Below are positions 28,026-35,759 of a stretch of 64,000 nucleotides of DNA, in pieces. Origin of the DNA: JABDPF01 sp037384065 (GTDB lineage Bacteria; Pseudomonadota; Gammaproteobacteria; Xanthomonadales; SZUA-36); assembly GCA_037384065.1 (NCBI GenBank), contig JARROJ010000005.1, forward strand, positions 1 to 64,000, read 5' to 3'. The notes beneath the pieces were generated by a model. The model did no database searches, was not told where the DNA came from, and saw only the letters and a program-made list of their open reading frames with translations. Position 1 is the first letter of the stretch, and every line of letters begins with the position of its first letter. The position numbers and the translations under genes are program-made.

Positions 28026-29254
28026 CACGATCCTCCCTCGACGCTGGCGACCGGCTCGGCATTTTCGGGTTCCGCGGTGTCGGGCCTGCGCTCACCGCGT
28101 ATGGCCAGCTCCGTGCCCGGTATCGGCGCGTCGAGCGACGTGGTGATGACGAGTTCGCCATCGGCGATGCCGTCGCTGACATAGACCTTGCGCGGTTCGG
28201 CCCGCGCGACCGTGACCGGGCGGATCTCCAGCCTGCGGTCGGCATTGGCGATCAGAACCGTATTGTCCGGTTGCAGCACGGCGCGGGGCAGAACGACCAC
28301 GGCGTCCGCCCGGCGGCCCGTGATCGCGGCGCGCACGAAGGTGCCCATCTTCAGTTCCGGCTGCTCGCTGAGTCCGAGCACGCCGTAGGGGTCGACGACC
28401 TCCGCCACCGCGTAGATAACGCGGCTGGCGGCGTCGACGACACCCTCGGTGCGAACGATCTCGGCGTCCCAGCGGCCGCCGACGCCGTCGCCCTCGGCGG
28501 TCAGGGTCACCGGCACGCGGCGGCTTGCGTCGAGGCGTGTCGCGGACGGCAGTTCGAGGTAGGCCAGATCGTCGCCGGACAGTGGCAGGCGGATTTCGGC
28601 GCGATCGATCGCAAAGGTCACGCCGAGCGGCGTGCCGGGACCGACATACTGGCCCACGTCGACCGACTTGCTGCGCACGAGACCGTCATACGGCACCCGG
28701 ATTCGCGTGCGTTCCAGGTTCCGGTTGGCTTGCCGGAGCTCCGCTTCGGCGGCCTGCACGGCGGCCTTGGCCTCCGCCAGTTGCGGCTTGCGCAGCACCA
28801 GGTCGGAGGGCTCGCCCTGGCGCCCCAGGTTGGTCCAGTCCTTCAGGGCCTGGTCGGAACGGGCCTGCTGATCGGCCAGCTGCGCGCGGCGCGCCGCCAG
28901 CGTGGCCTCGGCCCGTAACAGCGCCGTCTCGTAGTCGCTGGGATCGATCTGCAACAGGACCTCCCCCTTGCGGAAGAAGCCGCCGGCGATGAAGTTCTGC
29001 GAAACCGAAACGATCTGCCCGGCGACCTCGGCGACCAGGGTGGTTTCCGTGCGGGGCATGACCGAGCCCTGCGAGGTGACCGTGAAGTCCACCGAGGTGA
29101 CCTCGGCCGGGATGGCTTCGACGAGCAGTGCCGGTTGCGCATCGTCCTTGCGATCCGGACGCTTGCCCTGGGCGACGGCGACCATGACGACGACGACCAC
29201 GATCGAACCGACGATCAGCAGCAGCGGCAGGACGAATTTCATGAACTTGCGCAT
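28025..29254 (-). CDS. RND efflux periplasmic adaptor subunit
   Basis: This 409-residue HlyD/AcrA-type adaptor has an N-terminal membrane anchor (about residues 5-28), split lipoyl halves (TTLVAEVAGQIVSVSQNF and RIRVPYDGLVRSKSVDVGQY) around a short coiled-coil hairpin (about 110-180), and beta-barrel and membrane-proximal domains. It bridges the RND pump encoded next, with which it shares the stop/start overlap, to an outer-membrane factor. It opens the adaptor-pump-prmC transcription unit. Confidence 0.9.
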   Translation of the reverse strand: MRKFMKFVLPLLLIVGSIVVVVVMVAVAQGKRPDRKDDAQPALLVEAIPAEVTSVDFTVTSQGSVMPRTETTLVAEVAGQIVSVSQNFIAGGFFRKGEVLLQIDPSDYETALLRAEATLAARRAQLADQQARSDQALKDWTNLGRQGEPSDLVLRKPQLAEAKAAVQAAEAELRQANRNLERTRIRVPYDGLVRSKSVDVGQYVGPGTPLGVTFAIDRAEIRLPLSGDDLAYLELPSATRLDASRRVPVTLTAEGDGVGGRWDAEIVRTEGVVDAASRVIYAVAEVVDPYGVLGLSEQPELKMGTFVRAAITGRRADAVVVLPRAVLQPDNTVLIANADRRLEIRPVTVARAEPRKVYVSDGIADGELVITTSLDAPIPGTELAIRGERRPDTAEPENAEPVASVEGGS

Positions 29255-29452
29255 CAGCGTTTACTCCCTTTTCGCGGCGGTCGCCCGTGCGCCCGCGGCG
29301 GGTCGTGCAATTATCCCAGTATCGGCCGGCGGCGTCACAGGCCATTCGTTGGTCCCGCCATGTAAAATGAAACCTTTTGCACCGACCGGTAATCAATGTT
29401 CAAATCATGGCGCAAGCGTCGCGGAGCGGGTGCAGCGACTTTACGAAAAACT

Positions 29453-30220
29453 ATGGGCATCATTCTCAAGTCAAAAGAGGAAATCGAGCAGATGCGCGTG
29501 GCCGGGCAACTGGCCGGCGAGGTCTTGCGCATGATTGCGCCGCACGTGCAGCCGGGCGCGAGCACGGGCGAACTGGACCGGATCTGCCACGAGTACATCA
29601 CCGAACAGCAGCACGCCATTCCGGCGCCGCTGAATTACCGGGGCTTTCCGAAGTCCATCTGCACCTCGGTCAACCACGTGGTCTGCCACGGTATCCCGGG
29701 CGATCGCACCCTGAAGGATGGCGACATTGTCAATATCGACATTACTGTCATCAAGGACGGCTGGCACGGCGACACCTCGAAAATGTTTCTGGTGGGCAAG
29801 CCGACGATCCGCGGTCAGCGGATCTGCGACATCGCGCACGAGTGCATGGCGCGCGGGATCGGAATGGTGCGTCCCGGGGTTCACCTGGGCGACATCGGCA
29901 ACGCGATCCAGAAATACGCCGAGAGTCAGGGTTGCTCGGTGGTCCGCGAATACTGCGGGCACGGCATCGGCCGCGGTTTCCACGAGGATCCGCAGGTCCT
30001 GCATTACGGGCGCAAGGGCTCCGGCGAGGTGCTGGTGCCCGGCATGGTGTTCACGATCGAGCCGATGATCAACCTGGGCCGCCGCGACACCAAGCTGTTG
30101 CCGGACGGCTGGACGGTGGTGACCCGTGACCGCAGCCTGTCCGCGCAATGGGAGCACACGATCGCCGTCACCGACGACGGGTTCGACGTGCTCACGCGCC
30201 TGCCGGGCGATCCGCTTTGA
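29453..30220 (+). CDS. map: Methionine aminopeptidase, type I
   Basis: Map removes the initiator methionine from nascent proteins. The 255-residue protein shows the pita-bread metalloprotease residues: NIDITVIKDGWHGDTSKMF with two metal aspartates, GHGIGRGFHEDP with the metal histidine, and glutamates in TIEPMIN and WEHTIAV. The ATG at 29453 (MGIILKSKEE) matches the family N-terminus; an ATG 57 bases upstream would add a basic extension. glnD begins 3 bases after the stop. Confidence 0.95.
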   Translation: MGIILKSKEEIEQMRVAGQLAGEVLRMIAPHVQPGASTGELDRICHEYITEQQHAIPAPLNYRGFPKSICTSVNHVVCHGIPGDRTLKDGDIVNIDITVIKDGWHGDTSKMFLVGKPTIRGQRICDIAHECMARGIGMVRPGVHLGDIGNAIQKYAESQGCSVVREYCGHGIGRGFHEDPQVLHYGRKGSGEVLVPGMVFTIEPMINLGRRDTKLLPDGWTVVTRDRSLSAQWEHTIAVTDDGFDVLTRLPGDPL

Positions 30221-30222
30221 GC

Positions 30223-32913
30223 ATGCTCGGCAGGCTGGCCGCGCCATCCGCTGCCGAGGGTTGTCTCGATCTCGAACGAATCGCGGCCAGGGAAGCGGCG
30301 GGCGGACCGATCGCCCTGGACGCCGACGACGCCGGCGAACAGCTCGCCGATTTGCGCGATTTCATCCGCGCGTCCGTCGCGCATGCCGATTCGGTGCTGG
30401 CCGAAGCCTTCTGGGACGGTCGCGATGTCGTCGAACTGGTGCACGCCCGGGCCTGGGTGGTCGAGCAGTTGTTGCTGCTCGCCTGGAAGAAACTCGTGCC
30501 GTTCACCGAGGACGTCGGCCTGGTCGCCGTCGGCGGCTACGGGCGTGGCGAACTGCACCCGCACTCGGATGTCGACCTGCTGATTCTGCTCGATGACGGC
30601 ATCGAGGAGCGCCTGCCCCGGGCCGCGATCGAGGCCTTCGTGCAGCTGCTGTGGGATGCCGGGTTCTACCTCGGGCACAGCGTGCGCACCGTCTCGCAGT
30701 GCGCGGAAGACGCGGCCGAGGATGTCGTCACGACGACGACGCTGATGGAAACCCGCCTGCTGGCCGGTTCCATCGACCTGCTGGACCGCATGCAGGCCGC
30801 GATCGCCGCCGACCGGATCTGGCCGGCGCGCGAATTCTTTCGGGCCAAGTACGACGAGCAGAAGCAGCGCCACGAGCGCTACCACGAGACCGCCTACAAC
30901 CTCGAACCCAACATCAAGGAGGGCCCCGGCGGCCTGCGCGACATCCAGATGATCTCCTGGGTGACGATGCGGCACTTCGAAACCGACGACCTGCACGGCC
31001 TGGTCGCGCACGAGTTCCTGACCGACTCCGAGTACCGCGACCTGGTCGGGGGCAAGCGTTTCCTGTGGCGGGTCCGTTTCGCGCTGCACCTGCTCGCCGG
31101 CCGCGCCGAAGACCGGCTGCTGTTCGATTTCCAGCGCGATATCGCGAACCGGTTCGGCTTTCACGACAGCGAAACGAGCCTGGCCGTCGAACAGTTCATG
31201 CAGCTGTACTACCGCACGGTGATGCGCCTGGAGCGGTTGAACGACAGCCTGTTGCAGCTGTTCCGGGAAGCGTTTCTGAGCCGCTCCGAAGGCGAGGTCC
31301 GCGACCTCGACGACGCATTTCGGGTGCGCAACGGTTATCTGGAGCTTCGGCGCCGGACCGTGTTCGAGGAGCGGCCGGCGGCGCTGATGGAGCTGTTCGT
31401 TCTGCTGGCCCGCGATCCGGAACTGGAGGGCGTCACCGCGGCGACGATCCGCTCGATCCGCGACCACCTGTACCTGGTGGACAACGAGTTCCGCGCCAGC
31501 CGCGAGGTCAACGACCTGTTCCTGGAACTGCTGCGTCAGCCGGAGGGCATCTACACACAGTTGCGGCGCATGAACCGCTACGGCCTGTTGGGCGCTTACA
31601 TTCCGGCGTTCGGCAACATCGTCGGCCGCATGCAGTACGATCTGTTCCACGTTTACACGGTGGACCAGCACACCCTGTTCGTGGTGCGCAACCTGCGGCG
31701 GTTCGCCTACGGCAAGTACCGCGAGCGCTACCCCCACGCGCGCTCGGTGTTCAAGCGCATCGCGAAACCGGAACTGCTCTACCTGGCCGCGATCTTTCAC
31801 GATATCGCCAAGGGCCGCGGCGGCGACCACTCCGAGCTCGGCGCGGTTGACGCCGACGCGTTCTGTCAGCATCTCGATATCGAGCCGGCGGAGCGCGCGA
31901 TGGTCGTCTGGCTGGTGCGCCAGCACCTCCTGATGTCGCAGACTTCGCAGCGCAAGGACCTTTCCGATCCGCTCAACATCCAGGAATTCGCCGAGGTGGT
32001 CGGCAACACCCGCTACCTGGATCATCTCTACCTGCTGACCGTGGCCGACATCGCGGGCACCAGCCCCAAGCTCTGGAACAACTGGAAGAACAAGCTGCTC
32101 TGGGAGCTTTATCTCGCCGCCGGCGACGCGCTGCGGCGGGGGCTGGAAAACCCGGTCAGGCGCGCGACCCGGGTGCGCGAGACACGCGCGGCGGCGCTCA
32201 GCCGGCTGATCCGGCGCGGCGTCGATCCGGAAGACGTCGCCCGCCTGTGGGAAACGCTGCCCGAAGACGCCTTCTGGCGCCTGAGTCCCGATCAGCTCGA
32301 ATGGACCGCCGAGTCCTGCATCGCCGCCGCCAGCGACGCCGTCATCGCGATCCGTCCCGTGCAGCCGCACGGCGTGTCCGAGCTGCTGGTGCGCGTGACG
32401 GACCACGACGGCCTGTTCGCCGATATCACCGCGGTGCTCGACGAGATGGGCATGGACGTCATGTCGGCGCGCATCCTGACCACGAGTGACGCCTACAGCT
32501 ATGACCTGTTCCAGCTGATGGACCAGCACGGCGAAGTCATCAACGAGGTGGACGCCGGCGAACTGGTGCAGCGCCTCGAGGTGGCGACGGACGTCGATCA
32601 TCCGCGCGCCGTCGTGCGCCGCAAGTTGCCGCGTCGGCTGCGGCATTTCAATGCACGGGTCCGGGTCACCTTCGCCGAAGACCCCGACGACGAGGGCACC
32701 GTGATGCACCTGGCCTGCAACGATCAGCCGGGCCTGCTTTCACGGGTTGCGGCGGCGATCCACGACCGCGGCGTCCAGGTGCACGGCGCGCGAATCGCGA
32801 CCTTCGGCGAGAAGGTCGAGGACACGTTCCTCCTCAGCGACAAGGCGCATCGCCCGTTGAGCGCGGAGGCCCGGGACGCGCTCGGCGAAACCATCTGCAA
32901 ATACCTGGAATGA
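30223..32913 (+). CDS. glnD: Bifunctional PII uridylyltransferase/uridylyl-removing enzyme GlnD
   Basis: GlnD senses glutamine and adds or removes UMP on PII proteins, controlling nitrogen assimilation. The 896-residue protein is close to the 890 of E. coli. It contains the nucleotidyltransferase motif GGYGRGELHPHSDVD (residues 104-118), the HD phosphohydrolase motif IFHDIAKGRGGDHSELG, and two C-terminal ACT domains (LVRVTDHDGLFADITAVL and HLACNDQPGLLSRVAAAI). The start at 30223 gives normal length; an in-frame extension would run into map. The stop overlaps dapD. Confidence 0.96.
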   Translation: MLGRLAAPSAAEGCLDLERIAAREAAGGPIALDADDAGEQLADLRDFIRASVAHADSVLAEAFWDGRDVVELVHARAWVVEQLLLLAWKKLVPFTEDVGLVAVGGYGRGELHPHSDVDLLILLDDGIEERLPRAAIEAFVQLLWDAGFYLGHSVRTVSQCAEDAAEDVVTTTTLMETRLLAGSIDLLDRMQAAIAADRIWPAREFFRAKYDEQKQRHERYHETAYNLEPNIKEGPGGLRDIQMISWVTMRHFETDDLHGLVAHEFLTDSEYRDLVGGKRFLWRVRFALHLLAGRAEDRLLFDFQRDIANRFGFHDSETSLAVEQFMQLYYRTVMRLERLNDSLLQLFREAFLSRSEGEVRDLDDAFRVRNGYLELRRRTVFEERPAALMELFVLLARDPELEGVTAATIRSIRDHLYLVDNEFRASREVNDLFLELLRQPEGIYTQLRRMNRYGLLGAYIPAFGNIVGRMQYDLFHVYTVDQHTLFVVRNLRRFAYGKYRERYPHARSVFKRIAKPELLYLAAIFHDIAKGRGGDHSELGAVDADAFCQHLDIEPAERAMVVWLVRQHLLMSQTSQRKDLSDPLNIQEFAEVVGNTRYLDHLYLLTVADIAGTSPKLWNNWKNKLLWELYLAAGDALRRGLENPVRRATRVRETRAAALSRLIRRGVDPEDVARLWETLPEDAFWRLSPDQLEWTAESCIAAASDAVIAIRPVQPHGVSELLVRVTDHDGLFADITAVLDEMGMDVMSARILTTSDAYSYDLFQLMDQHGEVINEVDAGELVQRLEVATDVDHPRAVVRRKLPRRLRHFNARVRVTFAEDPDDEGTVMHLACNDQPGLLSRVAAAIHDRGVQVHGARIATFGEKVEDTFLLSDKAHRPLSAEARDALGETICKYLE

Positions 32914-33773
32914 CGGCGGGCGACACGGACCCGGTGAACGAATACGCAGCCTTGCGGGCGGTGGTCGAGGCGGCCTGGACGCAACGCGCCGACCTGTCGC
33001 CCGGCAGCGCGCCGGACGACCTGGTGGCGGCGGTGGAAACCGCGCTGGACGGGCTCGAATCCGGGGCGCTTCGCGTCGCCGAGCCGCTCGGCCCGCCGGG
33101 TGAGTGGCGCGTCAACCAGTGGCTCAAGAAAGCCGTGTTGCTGGCGTTTCGCGTCCACGCCAACGCGGTCATCGAGGCCGGTTTCACGCGCTTCTTCGAC
33201 AAGCTGCCGTTGCGCTGGAGCGGAAACCACGGCGCAGCGATCGAGGACAGCGGCGCCCGCGTCGTGCCGCCGGCGACCGTGCGCCGCGGCGCGCATGTCG
33301 GCCACGACGCCGTGCTGATGCCCTGTTACGTCAACGTCGGCGCCCGGGTGGGCGACGGCACCATGGTCGATACCTGGGCCACGGTCGGTTCCTGCGCGCA
33401 GATCGGCGCCAACGTGCACCTGTCGGGCGGCGTGGGCATCGGCGGCGTCCTCGAACCGCTGCAGGCGAACCCGACGATCATCGAGGACGATTGTTTCATC
33501 GGCGCGCGCTCCGAGGTCGTCGAGGGCGTGATCGTGGAGCGCGGCAGCGTTCTGTCGATGGGGGTTTATATCGGCCAGAGCACCCGCATCTATCACCGTG
33601 AAACCGGCGAAATCCTGCGCGGCCGCGTGCCGGCGGGGTCGGTCGTCGTCCCCGGCGCCTTACCCGCGGCGGACGGCAGCCATTCGCTCTATTGCGCGGT
33701 GATCGTCAAGCAGGTCGACGAGAAAACCCGCGCCCGGACCAGCGTCAACGAGTTGCTACGCCATGCTGAATGA
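32910..33773 (+). CDS. dapD: 2,3,4,5-tetrahydropyridine-2,6-dicarboxylate N-succinyltransferase
   Basis: DapD transfers succinyl from succinyl-CoA to tetrahydrodipicolinate in lysine and diaminopimelate synthesis. The 287-residue protein has a helical N-terminal domain and a left-handed beta-helix of hexapeptide repeats (about 105-230), with GDGTMVDTWATVGSCAQIG and NVHLSGGVGIGGVLEPLQ. The ATG overlaps the glnD stop (ATGA). dapE follows two genes on, so two steps of the succinylase branch are coexpressed. Confidence 0.96.
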   Translation: MTAGDTDPVNEYAALRAVVEAAWTQRADLSPGSAPDDLVAAVETALDGLESGALRVAEPLGPPGEWRVNQWLKKAVLLAFRVHANAVIEAGFTRFFDKLPLRWSGNHGAAIEDSGARVVPPATVRRGAHVGHDAVLMPCYVNVGARVGDGTMVDTWATVGSCAQIGANVHLSGGVGIGGVLEPLQANPTIIEDDCFIGARSEVVEGVIVERGSVLSMGVYIGQSTRIYHRETGEILRGRVPAGSVVVPGALPAADGSHSLYCAVIVKQVDEKTRARTSVNELLRHAE

Positions 33774-34125
33774 ACACCGCATCCACCTGCACGTTTACGG
33801 TATCCGCAACTGCGATACCGTGCGCGCGACGCTCAAGTGGCTCGAAACGCGCAACGTGCCGTACACCTTCCACGACCTGCGCGGCGGAGCCCTGACGGCC
33901 GACCTGGTGCAGGACTGGCTGGATTCCGCCCACGCACCTTACCTGGTCAACCGGCGCAGCGCGACCTGGCGCAAGCTCGACGAGGCCGGCAAACGCGCGG
34001 CCGAGGCGGACCCGCTGCCCGTGTTGCTCGAGCACCCGACGCTGATCAAGCGGCCGGTGATCACCGACGGCGAGGCCATCCTCGATGTCGGTTTCGACCC
34101 GGAAAGCCTGGAAGACTACATCTGA
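33763..34125 (+). CDS. yffB: ArsC/Spx-like thioredoxin-fold protein (YffB family)
   Basis: This 120-residue protein belongs to the ArsC-related YffB group. It starts VYGIRNCDTVRATLKWLE with a single N-terminal cysteine and carries the PVLLEHPTLIKRPVI segment found in arsenate-reductase folds. YffB genes lie next to dapE in many gammaproteobacteria, yet the biochemical role is not established; a glutathione-dependent thiol reductase is the usual suggestion. It overlaps the end of dapD by 11 bases and ends 2 bases before dapE. Confidence 0.88.
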   Translation: MLNEHRIHLHVYGIRNCDTVRATLKWLETRNVPYTFHDLRGGALTADLVQDWLDSAHAPYLVNRRSATWRKLDEAGKRAAEADPLPVLLEHPTLIKRPVITDGEAILDVGFDPESLEDYI

Positions 34126-34127
34126 CC

Positions 34128-35258
34128 ATGTCCCGCACGCTCGACCTGACCCGCGAGTTGACGGCCCGGCCATCGATCACGCCGGACGATGCGGGCTGCC
34201 AGCAGCTGATCTGCGAACGGCTGCTGCCCCTCGGATTCACGGTCGAATGGTTCCTGTGCGGCGAGGTCAGCAACGTGCTGTTCACGCGCGGCCGCGGCTC
34301 CCCCTCGCTCTGGTTCCTGGGGCATACGGATGTCGTGCCGCCGGGGCCCGAGGAGCTGTGGACCTTCCTGCCGTTCAACCCCGACGAGAAGGACGACGAA
34401 CTCTACGGACGTGGCGTGGCCGACATGAAAGGCGCGGTTGCGGCGATGGTCGTCGCGCTGGAGTCGTTCGTCGCGGACCATCCCGACCATCGCGGTGAAC
34501 TGGGGCTGTTGCTCACCAGCGACGAGGAGGGCGTGGCGCTCGACGGCGTGCGGCGCGTCACCGAGGTGCTGCGACGCCGCGGGCGGCGCCCCGATTTCTG
34601 CCTGGTCGGCGAGCCGTCCAGCCGGCTCACGCTCGGCGACACGGTCCGGATCGGGCGGCGCGGTTCGCTCTATCTGCGATTGCGGATCAACGGCGTGCAG
34701 GGCCACACGGCGTTTCCGGAGAACCTCGATAACCCGGTGCACCGCATGGCGCCGTTCCTGGCGGACCTCGTCGCCGAGGAATGGGATCGTGGCGACGACG
34801 ATTTTCCGGCCAGCCATTGCCAGGTGTCGTCGTTGCGGGCCGGCACCGGCGCCGGTAACGTGACGCCCGCCCACGTCGAACTGCTGGCCAACTTCCGCAA
34901 CAGCCCGTCGCTGCCGGCCGATGCGATCCAGGACCGGGTCGACGCCCTGCTGCGCAAGCACGGCATCGAGGATTACGACATCCGCTGGCAGGTCATGGGC
35001 GAACCGTTTCGCAGCGAACCCGGCGCCCTGCGGCAGGCCGCGGTCGATGCGATCGAAGACGTGCTCGGTGTCTACCCCGACCTCAACACCGGCGGCGGTA
35101 CGTCCGACGGGCGCTTCATCGCCCCGCTCGGCAGCGAAGTCCTGGAACTCGGCTTGCTCAATTCGACCATTCACCAGGTCGACGAACGCACCCCGATCGA
35201 AGACCTCGATCTCCTCGAGCAGACCTATCTCGATATTCTCAATCGCCTGATAACCTGA
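34128..35258 (+). CDS. dapE: Succinyl-diaminopimelate desuccinylase
   Basis: DapE is a di-zinc amidohydrolase that removes succinate from N-succinyl-LL-diaminopimelate. The 376-residue protein carries the M20 metal ligands in order: FLGHTDVVPPG, GRGVADMKGA, SDEEG (catalytic and bridging glutamates), GEPSS and the late histidine in NSTIHQVDE. GGGTSDGRF is the DapE-type substrate loop. The start at 34128 follows the yffB stop by 2 bases and gives the normal length. Confidence 0.96.
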   Translation: MSRTLDLTRELTARPSITPDDAGCQQLICERLLPLGFTVEWFLCGEVSNVLFTRGRGSPSLWFLGHTDVVPPGPEELWTFLPFNPDEKDDELYGRGVADMKGAVAAMVVALESFVADHPDHRGELGLLLTSDEEGVALDGVRRVTEVLRRRGRRPDFCLVGEPSSRLTLGDTVRIGRRGSLYLRLRINGVQGHTAFPENLDNPVHRMAPFLADLVAEEWDRGDDDFPASHCQVSSLRAGTGAGNVTPAHVELLANFRNSPSLPADAIQDRVDALLRKHGIEDYDIRWQVMGEPFRSEPGALRQAAVDAIEDVLGVYPDLNTGGGTSDGRFIAPLGSEVLELGLLNSTIHQVDERTPIEDLDLLEQTYLDILNRLIT

Positions 35259-35269
35259 CAGTCCACAAA

Positions 35270-35376
35270 GGTGGGTCGGGCATCCCGCTTCGGGGATGTA
35301 CGACGCCAGGGATGGCGTCGTCCAAGCGCCACAGGACGTGCTCGAGCGTTCCACGAAACGGGATGCCCGGCCCGCC
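35270..35376 (+). repeat. Palindromic intergenic repeat, copy A
   Basis: Outer arms 35270-35287 and 35359-35376 pair over 18 positions with only T-G wobbles. They enclose a perfect 9-base-pair hairpin (35300-35308 with 35313-35321, loop GGGA) and a CATCCC-GGGATG stem (35281-35286, 35293-35298). A CTCGAG core lies at 35341-35346. The right part (35329-35352) recurs at the window's left edge. Folded, the element would be a three-way-junction-like structure. Its position just after dapE could also let it act as a terminator, but there is no T-tract. Confidence 0.7.
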
Positions 35377-35497
35377 CGGGCGTACCGTCCGTGCGCGGTT
35401 TTGTAATCGCATTATCAGGGCGGTAAATTGGCCCTCATCGAACTGCTCCACCGTCACAGGAATCGAACTTGCCGGTCGCGAGGTTGCCGGTCGCGCC
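35377..35497. other. Spacer between the two palindromic repeats
   Basis: No gene or family-like frame is visible. The stretch holds an AT-richer patch (around TTTTGTAATCGCATTATCAG, 35399-35418) that could carry a promoter, but no confident -35/-10 pair is evident. Confidence 0.4.
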
Positions 35498-35590
35498 GGC
35501 CCATCCTCCGCTGGAGAACGTTCGAGTACATCCCCGTATCACTTGGATGACGACATCCTGTCGTCATGCATCCCCGGCAGAGGATGGACC
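35498..35590 (-). repeat. Palindromic intergenic repeat, copy B (inverted relative to copy A)
   Basis: Arms 35498-35508 and 35580-35590 pair over 11 positions with one mismatch. They enclose a perfect 9-base-pair hairpin (35547-35555 with 35559-35567, loop TCC). Aligned with the reverse complement of copy A, the two share TTCGAG/CTCGAG, then CTTGGA-GACG-CATCC-TG-CGTC and CATCCCCG in the same order. Copy B is therefore a diverged, oppositely oriented member of the same family. Confidence 0.65.
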
Positions 35591-35759
35591 AGCGCACCCG
35601 GAGGTCTTCGTATTTCGAGTCCTTGCGGGATGGACTTCATGGTGGAATTTATCGGGTTCGACGGGGCTCCATTCCGTTGATTCGCGGGCGTTTCGCCCTC
35701 AAATTTGAGTCATCTGATGGCGCCCTGATGGCGGCCGAAACGAATCGAGGATTATCGCT
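35591..35759. other. clpB upstream region
   Basis: No gene is seen here. A GGGCG-TTT-CGCCC hairpin (about 35687-35699) is followed by TCAAATTTGA, a 10-base palindrome. I could not identify a clear heat-shock sigma-32 promoter (CTTGAAA with CCCCAT), although clpB genes usually have one. Confidence 0.4.

Noticed and set aside
29341..29400. A promoter before map (TAAAAT at about 29363)
   Set aside because: A -10-like word is present, but no -35 element sits at a suitable distance.
30004..32709. A 901-codon minus-strand frame
   Set aside because: It is antisense to glnD, which has complete domains.
35591..35759. A sigma-32 heat-shock promoter for clpB
   Set aside because: I could not match CTTGAAA and CCCCAT with proper spacing. 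The TCAAATTTGA palindrome alone is not enough.
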